Under the pieces are notes generated by a model. That model was not told the origin of the DNA, did no database searches, and worked only from the letters and a program-made list of their open reading frames with translations. This document shows positions 34,299-42,381 of a stretch of 43,732 nt of DNA, piece after piece (within the stretch, counting starts at the first letter, position 1; the number at the start of each line of letters is the position of its first letter). This DNA comes from Martinezella miluonensis. GTDB taxonomy: Bacteria; Pseudomonadota; Alphaproteobacteria; Rhizobiales; Rhizobiaceae. The position numbers were made by a program, and so were the translations under genes. The DNA is taken from contig NZ_FMAH01000015.1 in assembly GCF_900094545.1 (NCBI RefSeq), forward strand, positions 1 through 43,732, written 5' to 3'.

Positions 34299-34652
34299 TC
34301 AGCGCGGCGGTCCGGTCGTCTGCAGCGGCATTACAAGTAGGATCTTGGCGAGCCCCAGCGTATGGTTGCGCAACTGACGTGCTTCATTCGGGCTGATGCG
34401 GCAGGAATCCCACTGCTGGAGGCGCTCTTCCTCCCGACCATTCGATATGGTCACCTCGCCGTCGAGCACCACATACATCTTTTCGACGTTAGAAGCGTCG
34501 AGCGTCGTGCCGCCGCCCGGCTCGAGGGTCGATACGCCAATCCAGACTGTATCAGCCGGGCCTGCCTCACGCCCCTGCAGCCGAACCAGGTGCATGTCGT
34601 GATGGCCAGGTGCGTCATAGGCAGGCGCTTCGGCATAGCGGACGACATGCAT
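34299..34652 (-). CDS. Small cupin-domain protein
   Basis: A 117-residue single cupin. The beta-barrel signature is GGGTTLDASNVEKMYVVLDGEV, where a typical G(X)5HXH motif would have histidines. Here only one candidate ligand is near, so metal binding may be weak. A GGGAG site lies upstream and the start is four bases after the MDR gene stop. It is co-transcribed with the dioxygenase operon and may isomerise, bind or sense a pathway intermediate. Function not predictable. Confidence 0.8.
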   Translation of the reverse strand: MHVVRYAEAPAYDAPGHHDMHLVRLQGREAGPADTVWIGVSTLEPGGGTTLDASNVEKMYVVLDGEVTISNGREEERLQQWDSCRISPNEARQLRNHTLGLAKILLVMPLQTTGPPR

Positions 34653-34656
34653 TGCA

Positions 34657-35697
34657 TCAGCTCCCGGGCACCAGCACGATGCGGTCGCGCGATGCCCCCA
34701 TCACCGCCTGATAGGCGGCATACGCATCCTCGAGCGGGTAGACCGCGCTGTCGACGATCGGGAACGGTTTCAGCACGCCTTCGGCGAAGCCGGGCGTCAG
34801 CGCCTTGAGGATACTACCTGTCTCGATCGAGCTGAGCGCGATCGTGTCGATGCCGACATAGGTGTGGCGGCCCTTGTAGAAAGCGAGGATGTCGAATGTG
34901 ACGAAGCGGTCCACAACAGAGATGAAGATGGCGCGACCGCCGACCGCCATTGATTTCTGGCCGATCTCGTAGAAGGGATCGCCAACGGTGTTGAAGACGA
35001 TGTCGGCACCCTTACCGTCGGTCAGCTGGCGGACCTTGGCCGGCACGTCGGTTGTGTTCGCAGCGATGACTTCCATCGGCCCGCTCGCATGGCCCGCGTA
35101 AGGCTCATCGCGCCGCACGACGCCTATCACGCGTGCCCCGCGCCAGGTCGCGATCTGTGCGGCGGCCTGGCCGACCTTGCCGTTGACCCCGAGTATAAGC
35201 ACCGTTTCCCCGGCCGCCGGCAAGCCGGCACGGCGCAGGCCCTCCCAGGCGGTGACGAAGGGTACTCCGATGCCGGCGGCTTGACGGGCATCAACACCTT
35301 GCGGCACTTCGACCAGCGCATCCGCCTCAACGATCATGTGGCTGGCGTGCGAACCGTCTTGGCGGATGCCGAGGTCGCCGGACGAACCAAAGACGAGCTT
35401 GTCGATCAGGGCGTCGGGACCAGCCACCACTTTGCCGGAATAGTCGCGTCCCGGCGTGCGCGGAAACACCGCATAAGGCATCAGGCCGGTGGCCGCCTTG
35501 GCGTCCGAAGGGTTGACCGCGGCGGCATGGATCTCGACCACGACCTCGTGGCTGGCTATGGCCCGCAATGGGAATTCCTCCACGTTCAGCTTGATCGCAG
35601 CGTAGTCCGGCGCTTTCTCATAGAGGCGCAGGCCCTTTGCTGGGATCTGCACGGTGTATGGAAGACGGCTGGTCAGAGACATGGGGAAGCCCTTCAT
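34657..35697 (-). CDS. Zinc-free MDR-family alcohol/enone reductase
   Basis: A 346-residue medium-chain dehydrogenase/reductase related to quinone oxidoreductases. It has AAVNPSDAKAATG near residues 60-70 and GRDYSGKV. The nucleotide site is ILGVNGKVGQAA (about 168-179) with RR following the second strand, hinting at NADPH. No cysteine quartet for structural zinc is visible. Its ATG overlaps the BKACE stop as ATGA. It probably reduces a double bond or carbonyl formed after ring cleavage, for example a maleylacetate-like intermediate, though maleylacetate reductases usually belong to another family. Confidence 0.88.
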   Translation of the reverse strand: MKGFPMSLTSRLPYTVQIPAKGLRLYEKAPDYAAIKLNVEEFPLRAIASHEVVVEIHAAAVNPSDAKAATGLMPYAVFPRTPGRDYSGKVVAGPDALIDKLVFGSSGDLGIRQDGSHASHMIVEADALVEVPQGVDARQAAGIGVPFVTAWEGLRRAGLPAAGETVLILGVNGKVGQAAAQIATWRGARVIGVVRRDEPYAGHASGPMEVIAANTTDVPAKVRQLTDGKGADIVFNTVGDPFYEIGQKSMAVGGRAIFISVVDRFVTFDILAFYKGRHTYVGIDTIALSSIETGSILKALTPGFAEGVLKPFPIVDSAVYPLEDAYAAYQAVMGASRDRIVLVPGS

Positions 35698-36605
35698 TCA
35701 CTCGGAGTATTTGCAAAGTTGGTAAGGCCGAGAATGGCGCGGGCTTCGCCCGGCTCGGCGATCTGCCCGCCAAGATGTTCGACGATGCTTCGCGCCTTCT
35801 CGACCATCGCTGCGTTCGAAGGGGCCAACACACCCCGGTCCATATACACCGCATCCTCCAGTCCGACGCGGACATGGCCGCCGGAGAGATAAGAGAGCGC
35901 CACCATTTGGAAGGCGGAGCGTCCGATACCGATCGCGGTGAAGGTGGCGTCCATGGGCAGAAGGTTGCGCGCATAAAGCACGGTTTCCGGCGACGGCTGG
36001 AAGCCGTAACGCACGCCCAGGACGAAGGACGTGAGCACAGGTCCTTGCAATGTGCCGTCATCGAGCAGATCGCGCAACAGCGCGATGTCGCCCGAATCGA
36101 ACAGTTCAATTTCCGGCTTCACGCCGGCTGCAGCGATGACCTTGGCCATGCGTCGAATGTTTGCGGGCGTGTTGATCACCACCTCGCCGCCTGAGTTCAT
36201 CGTGTTGAGGTCGAGCGTGCAGATGTCCGGTCGGAGTGCAGCGATATGCTCCACCCGTCGCTCGGGCGCCATCAGCGTGGTACCCGGACCGGCGATCCTG
36301 GGGTTATCGTGCGACGGCACGAAACGCCCGCCGGGGCCGGTGGTTATATTGATGATAAGTTCCGGATTACGGGCGCGTATGCGCTCGATGACCTCGCTAT
36401 AGAGTTCGAGCTCCATCGACGGGCGTCCGGTTTGCGGGTCGCGAACATGGATATGCACGACCGCAGCTCCTGCTTCGGCAGCGCCAAGCGCCGATTCGGC
36501 AATCTGTTGCGGCGTGATCGGCAGGTGTGGCGTCTGTTCCGGTTTGGTGAGGTTGCCGGTGATCGCACAGGTGATGACGATTTTAGGCAGTGGCGAGCGC
36601 ATCAT
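35694..36605 (-). CDS. BKACE family beta-keto acid cleavage enzyme
   Basis: A 303-residue protein of the 3-keto-5-aminohexanoate cleavage (DUF849/BKACE) family. It has KIVITCAITGN at the start, VVHIHVRDPQTGRPS with zinc ligands His51 and His53, and NITTGPGG. The family joins a beta-keto acid with acetyl-CoA to give acetoacetate and a new CoA thioester. Substrates vary between subfamilies and cannot be assigned from motifs alone. Its position after the ring-cleavage dioxygenase and SDR suggests a dicarboxylic beta-keto acid such as 3-oxoadipate or an analogue. It is coupled to the MDR gene by ATGA and lies 18 bp after the SDR gene. Confidence 0.92.
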   Translation of the reverse strand: MMRSPLPKIVITCAITGNLTKPEQTPHLPITPQQIAESALGAAEAGAAVVHIHVRDPQTGRPSMELELYSEVIERIRARNPELIINITTGPGGRFVPSHDNPRIAGPGTTLMAPERRVEHIAALRPDICTLDLNTMNSGGEVVINTPANIRRMAKVIAAAGVKPEIELFDSGDIALLRDLLDDGTLQGPVLTSFVLGVRYGFQPSPETVLYARNLLPMDATFTAIGIGRSAFQMVALSYLSGGHVRVGLEDAVYMDRGVLAPSNAAMVEKARSIVEHLGGQIAEPGEARAILGLTNFANTPSE

Positions 36606-36623
36606 AGATCTACCTTCCCCCCT

Positions 36624-37442
36624 CTAGAGCGCCCGCCCGCCGTCGACCTGGATGATGTGTCCGGTCGAATAGCCGAGCATGGTGGCGCATGCGGTGATGG
36701 CGGCGGCAATGTCCTCTGCCTCGCCGAGCCGCTTTAGCGGCGTCGAGGCGCTGACCTTCTCGTTGAAATCGGCGCCGCGGCCAGGTACGAACTCGGTATC
36801 AACGACCCCGGGCGACACCGCCAGTACCCGCACTTCCGGCGCCAGCGCCCGTGCCAACGCCTTGGTCATCACATCGATGCCGGCCTTGGCGGCACAATAG
36901 GCGATGGACGAGCCGACGCCAGTGAAGGCGGCAATGGAGGAGATCGACACCACCAGGCCGTCGCCGGAAGCCTTCAACATCGGTGCAAAAGTGCGTATCG
37001 ACGCGAACTGGCCACGCCAGTTGACCTGCAGCATGCGGTCGATGAGGTCGTCGGTCAGTGCGTCGAGATCGGCATGCGGCACGGGCTTGGTGAAACCGGC
37101 AGCGTTGACAAGGATGTCCAGCCGGCCGTAGCGGTCCTGCAACTGTGTGCGCAGTGCGATCAGCGACGGGGTATCGACGACGTTGGCGACATAGGCGGCA
37201 TGGTCGACACCCAGTTCGGCCACCAGCGAACGGGCTGCGGCTGCATCACGCTCGCTGTCGAGATATGTGATCACGACGGTTGCGCCAGCGGCCGCCAGCA
37301 TGCGGCTGGTAGCGGCGCCGATGGCTCCGGCGCCACCGACAACGAGCGCGACCTTGCCGGCCAGTGAGCGAGGATAGGGTGCTCGCCGATCTGCAGCGTT
37401 GGATGGGGCGGCAACAGCCGCCGACGGGACTTGACTGGACAT
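36624..37442 (-). CDS. SDR-family oxidoreductase
   Basis: A 272-residue classical short-chain dehydrogenase with a 25-residue Pro/Ala-rich N-terminal extension. The cofactor site is VVGGAGAIGAATSRM (36-48); the catalytic residues are Ser168/169 region (SISSIAAFTG), Tyr182 and Lys186 in AYCAAK. NAAGF and the ending GHIIQVDGGRAL are family hallmarks. It would oxidise or reduce a hydroxyl or carbonyl on the aromatic precursor or a ring-opened product. It lies 28 bp after the dioxygenase gene in the same operon. The physiological substrate is unknown. Confidence 0.92.
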   Translation of the reverse strand: MSSQVPSAAVAAPSNAADRRAPYPRSLAGKVALVVGGAGAIGAATSRMLAAAGATVVITYLDSERDAAAARSLVAELGVDHAAYVANVVDTPSLIALRTQLQDRYGRLDILVNAAGFTKPVPHADLDALTDDLIDRMLQVNWRGQFASIRTFAPMLKASGDGLVVSISSIAAFTGVGSSIAYCAAKAGIDVMTKALARALAPEVRVLAVSPGVVDTEFVPGRGADFNEKVSASTPLKRLGEAEDIAAAITACATMLGYSTGHIIQVDGGRAL

Positions 37443-37470
37443 GGGGTGCTCTCGCTTTGTGTGAAAGGGG

Positions 37471-38409
37471 TCAGCGGATCGGCGGTTTCGGCAACTTGGC
37501 CTTGCCAGGCTCCATCACGAAATCATAGGTCAGCCGGAACCAAGGGCCTTCCACTCCGGGAGTTGGGGCTGGGCCGGAGCCTTGCTGGAAATCGCCGACC
37601 AGGTGACGGGTGACACCGAACACAACGTCGCTTTTGAGGTGCCGGTCCTCATCAACGAAGACCTGAGTGATCAGCGTCTTGTAGCCCGGCTTGTAGCAGA
37701 GGAAGTGCAGATGCGCCGGACGATAGGGATGGCGCAGCTGCGCGCGCAGAAGCTCGCCCACCGGGCCGTCGGTCGGTACCGGATAGCCGGCCGGCTTGAC
37801 CGAGCGGAACCAGATTCGCCCGTCCACATCGCTCCGGAACTTTCCGCGCAGATTCATGTCGGCCTGATCGGGATCCTGGTTCTCGTAGAGCCCGACCGGC
37901 GAGGCCTGCCATACGTCGACTTCGACATTCGCCAATGGCTTGCCGTCCGGATCGGTGATGCGACAGTTGGCGAACAGGGCCGAACCCGGTGTATCGGACC
38001 GCACGATTGAGCCGCCGTTCTCCGTTGCCGGGGAGTGCAGGCGCCAGAAAGGCCCGAGCAGGGCTGCGGCCGTTTCTGTGGCGCCGTTCTGGCCATTGTT
38101 CAGTAGGCAGACCAGCGTCGAGAAGCCGATGGCATCGGAGAACAGGATGCCTTCATTATGCGCCTCATGGGTGGCCTGGCCTATGCGGTTGAGGAAGTCG
38201 ACGCCGAATTCGAACTCCTCCTCGGTGAGCTTCACCTCGCGGGCAAAGGCATGCATGTGCCGTACGAAGGCGGCCATGATCTCGTTCAGGCGCTCATTCG
38301 GTGTCCGCGACATGGCGTCGAGTACGACGTCCGTCACAGCATCCTGATCCTCGATAATATGGGAGCGCTGCCCGATCTCGGCTCCGCCGGTTGCGGTATC
38401 TACATTCAT
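37471..38409 (-). CDS. Intradiol ring-cleavage dioxygenase (catechol/hydroxyquinol 1,2-type)
   Basis: A 312-residue intradiol dioxygenase with an N-terminal helical dimerisation domain (about 35-130) and the catalytic domain after it. The four Fe(III) ligands are visible: Tyr175 (GLYEN), Tyr209 (PAGYPVP), His233 and His235 (YRPAHLHF). TDGPVGELL and RHPYRPAHLH are typical of catechol and hydroxyquinol 1,2-dioxygenases. I chose ATG 38409 because GGAGGAAG lies just upstream and the operators and promoter lie beyond; a longer frame exists but runs through them. It opens the ring between the two hydroxyls. It is the first gene of the operon under the LacI-type regulator. Confidence 0.92.
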   Translation of the reverse strand: MNVDTATGGAEIGQRSHIIEDQDAVTDVVLDAMSRTPNERLNEIMAAFVRHMHAFAREVKLTEEEFEFGVDFLNRIGQATHEAHNEGILFSDAIGFSTLVCLLNNGQNGATETAAALLGPFWRLHSPATENGGSIVRSDTPGSALFANCRITDPDGKPLANVEVDVWQASPVGLYENQDPDQADMNLRGKFRSDVDGRIWFRSVKPAGYPVPTDGPVGELLRAQLRHPYRPAHLHFLCYKPGYKTLITQVFVDEDRHLKSDVVFGVTRHLVGDFQQGSGPAPTPGVEGPWFRLTYDFVMEPGKAKLPKPPIR

Positions 38410-38441
38410 CGCTTCCTCCGACGCGGTTGTCGATACATCTG

Positions 38442-38455
38442 TGCGATCGATTGCA
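38442..38455. promoter_or_regulatory. LacI-family operator, copy 1
   Basis: TGCGATCGATTGCA is a near-perfect palindrome with the central CG typical of LacI/GalR sites. It lies downstream of the predicted -10 hexamer of the intradiol operon, around the start point. An identical second copy is 23 bp away (start to start), about two helical turns. Confidence 0.8.
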
Positions 38456-38458
38456 CGA

Positions 38459-38487
38459 TGTTTATGCGATCGATTGCACGTTGTCAA
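38459..38487 (-). promoter_or_regulatory. Predicted sigma-70 promoter of the intradiol operon
   Basis: On the minus strand TTGACA (38487-38482) is followed by a 17-nt spacer and TAAACA (38464-38459). The -35 is consensus and the -10 moderate. The spacer contains the second operator, so a bound repressor would block RNA polymerase directly. Confidence 0.7.
38465..38478. promoter_or_regulatory. LacI-family operator, copy 2
   Basis: An exact second TGCGATCGATTGCA inside the -35/-10 spacer of the intradiol promoter. It also lies upstream of the divergent LacI gene, so autoregulation is likely. Confidence 0.8.
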
Positions 38488-38539
38488 GTCGGGGAGAAAG
38501 TGCTTTCTTGACGAAGTTGATTCTGTCGTGCCGGTTTTG

Positions 38540-39586
38540 ATGAACGCTATATCCACACGCTCGCCTGCCGCCATGCGCGGGGCCACACTCCAATCGATCG
38601 CCACAGCTGCCGGCGTGCATCGTTCGACAGCTGCGCGTGCGCTCGATCCAGGGCAGAGCCACCGCATCTCGCCGGAGGTGGTCGAACGCGTACGAGCCGA
38701 GGCACAGCGACAAGGCTATCGCCGGGATGCGATCGCAGCATCGCTACGCACGGGCCGATCAAGGCTGGTCGGCGTCGTGGTTCCGGACCTCGCGAATCCG
38801 GTCTTCGCGCCGATCCTGGATGGGATCGGCGCGCAACTGTCGAGTGAAGGCTATTCGATGCTTGTCGCAGACGGGGGGCCTGACGCTGCCGCACAGGCAG
38901 CCATCGTCGAGGAGCTGATCGCTCGGCGTGTCGACGGGCTGGTACTTGCGACTGCGACCCGCGACGACCCCGTTCTCACCATTTGCCTGAACGCCGGCGT
39001 GCCGACGGTGCTTGTCAATAGGCGCGAGGATGAGCTCCGGGCCTCATCGATCGTGACCGACGACCTTGCCGGCATGTTCCTGGCCGTCGAGCATCTTATA
39101 GAGCTTGGACACCATAGGATCGGGCATCTTGCAGGCCCCGTTGATTTCTCCACCGGCGTGCTTCGCCGCAAGGGATTCGAGGATGCGATGCGGACAGCGG
39201 GACTTGCCGCCGACGCAGTTGTGGTTACCACCGAATATAGCCGGCCGGCCGGCCGCTCCGCGACCGCGTCGCTGCTCGACCGCTGGCCCGATGTGACAGC
39301 CATTGCAGCCAGCAACGACCTGCTCGCGCTCGGCGCTATTCAGGAACTGAAGGTACGTGGCCTGTCGTGTCCGGCTGACCTTTCGATCGTTGGACACAAC
39401 GATATGCCTTTGATGGACATGGTTGCCCCGCCGCTTACGACGGTGCAGATCGGACTCGCGGAAATGGGAGAGCAGGCAGCGCGACATCTTTTGGACCACA
39501 TATCGGGCTCCAGTCTAAAGCCAGCGGTACTTCAAGTCCGGCCGCAGTTTGTGTTGCGTGACTCGACAGCGATGGCATCGAAATAG
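38540..39586 (+). CDS. LacI/GalR-family repressor of the intradiol operon
   Basis: A 348-residue regulator. The N-terminal helix-turn-helix is ATLQSIATAAGVHRSTAARALD, then the hinge region RRDAIAASLRTGRSRLVGVVVP. A periplasmic-binding-protein-like effector domain spans about 75-345 (ANPVFAPILDGI, NDLLALGAIQELK, DLSIVGHNDMPL). ATG 38540 or 38573 may be the start; a longer frame would read through the operators. It is divergent from the dioxygenase gene with two operators between, so it most likely represses that operon until a pathway compound binds. Confidence 0.92.
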   Translation: MNAISTRSPAAMRGATLQSIATAAGVHRSTAARALDPGQSHRISPEVVERVRAEAQRQGYRRDAIAASLRTGRSRLVGVVVPDLANPVFAPILDGIGAQLSSEGYSMLVADGGPDAAAQAAIVEELIARRVDGLVLATATRDDPVLTICLNAGVPTVLVNRREDELRASSIVTDDLAGMFLAVEHLIELGHHRIGHLAGPVDFSTGVLRRKGFEDAMRTAGLAADAVVVTTEYSRPAGRSATASLLDRWPDVTAIAASNDLLALGAIQELKVRGLSCPADLSIVGHNDMPLMDMVAPPLTTVQIGLAEMGEQAARHLLDHISGSSLKPAVLQVRPQFVLRDSTAMASK

Positions 39587-39848
39587 ATATCGCCTCGCAC
39601 TTGAATATGAAAATGCGACAGTTTTAGCAGTTAATCCGAGAACGCTGCCGCGGAAAATCTCAGACGATCACCTTCTGTCCATTTCTATCGCGATGTCACC
39701 CGGTTTTGGCTTTCGACCTGACCCTGCTCCGATATTGATATGGCCAATTTCCCAATGGCTTCCCGCGTCTGAATGCATCGGCGTCAAATGGAAATACGGG
39801 TCAGAGCGTTGTGGACACCGACAGCGGAGATGCCTATCGGGATCATAA
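39587..39848. other. Intergenic, no gene seen
   Basis: It lies between two convergent genes, so it should contain terminators, but I see no strong hairpin. Only short meaningless frames occur. Confidence 0.4.
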
Positions 39849-40250
39849 TCAGTCGCGATTGGCTGCGTTATACCGGGTATCGTCGGAGTGGGTGGACTGA
39901 GACAGGTTTCGCGACTCTTTGGCTTGCCTGATGACGTAGATCGCCTCACCGAAGATCTCGCGTCGCCGCTGCCTTGCAACGATGATCGCACGCGCCCGCT
40001 CAGCTTCCGTTACCGCGACGTTAGCTGGCGGTACGGACGCCTCGTTCTCGATCATATCGATCAGCAAGTTGCGCATCACTCCATTCTCCTCCTTCAGGCG
40101 TTCCAGTTCGCCAATCAGAGGGGAGGCCTTCAACTTAAGGCCAATCATGTCATCGACCGCCTTCTCGGCGAGCCGGGTTTTGACGGCAAAGAAGCGTGTA
40201 ATGAAAAACGTGCAAACAACCGCGCACAGGGTGAGGATAAGATATGGCAT
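39849..40250 (-). CDS. Membrane-anchored coiled-coil protein, unrecognised
   Basis: A 133-residue protein. The N-terminal hydrophobic segment (PYLILTLCAVVCTFFITRFF, residues 2-21) is a signal anchor. A charged helical region follows with a heptad-like stretch (LIGELERLKEENGVMRNLLIDM, about 45-67) and a basic helix near 95-110. It ends polar. I do not recognise a family; topology suggests the coil lies in the cytoplasm. It stands alone with no operon partner. Confidence 0.6.
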   Translation of the reverse strand: MPYLILTLCAVVCTFFITRFFAVKTRLAEKAVDDMIGLKLKASPLIGELERLKEENGVMRNLLIDMIENEASVPPANVAVTEAERARAIIVARQRRREIFGEAIYVIRQAKESRNLSQSTHSDDTRYNAANRD

Positions 40251-40389
40251 GACCAGGCTCCTGTAACCTAGCTGAGATTGGGGTGGGGAGCCGACGTTTC
40301 AATAGGTATCACCTGCCGACAATTGTCGCAAACCACAGATCTCGATCCTTTGCGGCCCTCTTCCGGAGGTGTCGTGCGACCGCCGCTTG

Positions 40390-40529
40390 CATTTGAGGTC
40401 CTCCGATTGCTCGAAAGTCTGCGATGTGAGGCCCGGATCTTTGACCTCAGGCCCCCCCCGGACGAAGCGCAGGCCAGTCATCCGAAGGTGCAGGAATTGC
40501 GCGATCGCACACACTGGTCGGAAGGTCGG
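40390..40529 (+). pseudogene. arsH: arsH remnant
   Basis: About 46 codons read FEVLRLLESLRCEARIFDLR, then HPKVQELRD and HWSEG, matching the middle of ArsH, an NADPH-dependent FMN reductase of arsenic resistance operons. The frame then reads RDGCR and stops where ArsH continues with WVSPERHG. The N-terminal part (SLRERSYSR) is not in frame. No other ars gene is present. It is a short fossil, probably of a lost arsenic operon. Confidence 0.75.
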
Positions 40530-40706
40530 GACGGCTGCCGATAACTTTCGGCCGCCTCAATGGTGCCAAAGGCGTCGAGCGTAGGACCGCAGCCTGTCAT
40601 GCTGTAAGTGGTAGATTTTCTGCTTCCACTGGCAGATTTAAAGCGCTTTCTTTCTCTTCGAGCAGCAGGTATCGCCTTTGCCGGTGGACAAACCGGAGGG
40701 ATTGGC

Positions 40707-41705
40707 ATGTTGCGTTGGGGTTTTTTGGGAACGAGCTTCATTTCCCACACGATGGCGAAAGCGGTTGCAAAAAGCGCCGGCTCCAAGCTCGTGGCGGTTT
40801 CCGGACGCGATCCAGCCCGACTTGACGCGTTCGCAACGCAATACGAGGTGCCGAAACGATATGACACGTTGGACGCTGTTGCAGAAGATGCGGATGTTGA
40901 CGTGGTCTATGTTGGCCTTCCAAACAACCTTCATGCCCAAGCTGTGATTGGTGCAGCCGCCCGCGGTAAGGCAGTTCTTTGCGAGAAATCGCTTGCCACG
41001 AATATGGATGATGCTCGTGCGATAGCTCAAGCTGTTACGGAAACCGGGATATTTTTCGTCGAAGGGCTGATGTATCTAAGTCACCCGATCATTGCTGCCT
41101 TCGGAGAAGTTATCGAATCTGGCCGCTTGGGGCGTTTGCGCACGGTTTCGGCGACTTATGCCGCCGATATCTGGGACGTCGTTAATCCGCATGGCAATGG
41201 AACGATCTTCAATCTCGGATGCTATCCGGCTTCGCTGCTACACTATGTCCTGAAAATGGGCTGCGGTGACACGGCCTTCCCGCGAAGGCAAGTACAAGCC
41301 ACCGGCAATCGCTCCGCCAAGGATGGGAACCTTTGTGACGCTACGGCAATTCTTAGGTTCGATAACGGACTTATCGCAGGACTAACGAGTACCGATAGCT
41401 TTGGTATGTCCTATGAATTCACTGTTCGAGGGGAACTCGGCTCGTTGCGCTTTCTCACCAATCCTTGGCTGCCGGCAGCGGGCGACAATAGCTTCGAAAT
41501 CGAACTTTATGGCCATCCGGTCGAAAGAGTAACGCGCTCATCGAGATACGATGCTTTCGATTATCAGGTTCAACTTGTAGAAGCGGCCATCGGGAATGGG
41601 CATCGCGAAGCCCCGCTTCCGTCGCCAAGCCTTGCGGATTCGCTACGGATAATGAGCTTTCTTACTGAATGGCAGGACTTGGCCGAACGAGCGATCGACG
41701 GCTAA
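40707..41705 (+). CDS. Gfo/Idh/MocA-family oxidoreductase
   Basis: A 332-residue NAD(P)-dependent oxidoreductase. GGAGGG lies 6-7 bases before ATG 40707. The Rossmann motif is RWGFLGTSFISHTMA. VYVGLPNNLHAQ and VLCEKSLA carry the conserved Glu-Lys of the family. A C-terminal alpha/beta domain follows, with NLGCYPASLLHYVL. Members act on sugars, inositols or dehydro-sugars; the substrate here cannot be set. It stands alone downstream of the arsH remnant. Confidence 0.92.
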   Translation: MLRWGFLGTSFISHTMAKAVAKSAGSKLVAVSGRDPARLDAFATQYEVPKRYDTLDAVAEDADVDVVYVGLPNNLHAQAVIGAAARGKAVLCEKSLATNMDDARAIAQAVTETGIFFVEGLMYLSHPIIAAFGEVIESGRLGRLRTVSATYAADIWDVVNPHGNGTIFNLGCYPASLLHYVLKMGCGDTAFPRRQVQATGNRSAKDGNLCDATAILRFDNGLIAGLTSTDSFGMSYEFTVRGELGSLRFLTNPWLPAAGDNSFEIELYGHPVERVTRSSRYDAFDYQVQLVEAAIGNGHREAPLPSPSLADSLRIMSFLTEWQDLAERAIDG

Positions 41706-42381
41706 CCCACCCCGTTCTTACTCCAGTGCGAACACATATGGGGCAAGGCATCGGGGAGTTCGACAGCTTCTCATATCGCTCTGAATAGTTCCGCAATAAG
41801 GACTTATGCCGACCGTACTGGGATCGACGCTGCCGGTTCAACTCCGGTCAAGAGCAGCATATCGCGCTTCGTCGACGTCTCTTGATTGCATCCAGAAGCG
41901 GCTAGTCCTGTTCTTTCAGTAGAGGAGCAAACGCCTTCTTTAAGGTTTGAGCCTCAATCGGGTCGGTCATGTGCCACTGAGAGGTTGATGGATTGACGAT
42001 CATTTCGAGGTCGGCCTTTGCCCGTTTTTCTTCTGCCTCAGCTTGATTGTTTCACCACCGAGCCTGCGCAATTCAGAGTGCTTCTCTTCGAGTTCAAAGC
42101 CGGAAAATTGGAGCACCGATCCCCCTTCCTCCTGCGACAGTCCCGTATTCCGGCACAGAGCCACTAATCACGCTATTCCGTCAAAACCCATGAAAATCCC
42201 TGGGTTTCAGCGGAATTTCAGCAAAATTTCAGAGCTTACGCCACGGCTAATCAGGACGTCTCCGGCTTGGGCTGCCAAAAAGCGCATAGACGACAACAAG
42301 TACGGAATCACCAGAATGGCATACTCGGGCAATGACTTAGGGTTGTTTCGCTGGCGGATGTGCTAGCCGGAGGTCGCGTTC
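41706..42381. other. Degenerate region
   Basis: About 675 bp without an intact gene. It holds a frameshifted minus-strand ORF (separate entry) and, around 42230-42370 on the minus strand, about 50 open codons ending in GVSSEILLKFR with no start. I see no tRNA-like attachment site and no terminal inverted repeats. Confidence 0.45.
41902..42164 (-). pseudogene. Frameshifted remnant, unrecognised protein
   Basis: From GTG 42164 one frame reads QFSGFELEEKHSELRRLGGE. Around 42040 the sensible reading moves to another frame: AEAEEKRAKADLEMIVNPS, then QWHMTDPIEAQTLKKAFAPL, stopping at 41902. Both parts look like protein (charged helices) and join well across one shift. Either a frameshift mutation or a sequence error would explain it. 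I do not recognise the family. Confidence 0.45.

Noticed and set aside
38410..38667. Longer N-terminus for the intradiol dioxygenase
   Set aside because: It would read through the predicted promoter and both operators and into the LacI gene. ATG 38409 has a strong ribosome site.
42043..42366. 107-codon plus-strand frame
   Set aside because: It is Ser/Pro-rich and antisense to a better minus-strand remnant; no ribosome site.
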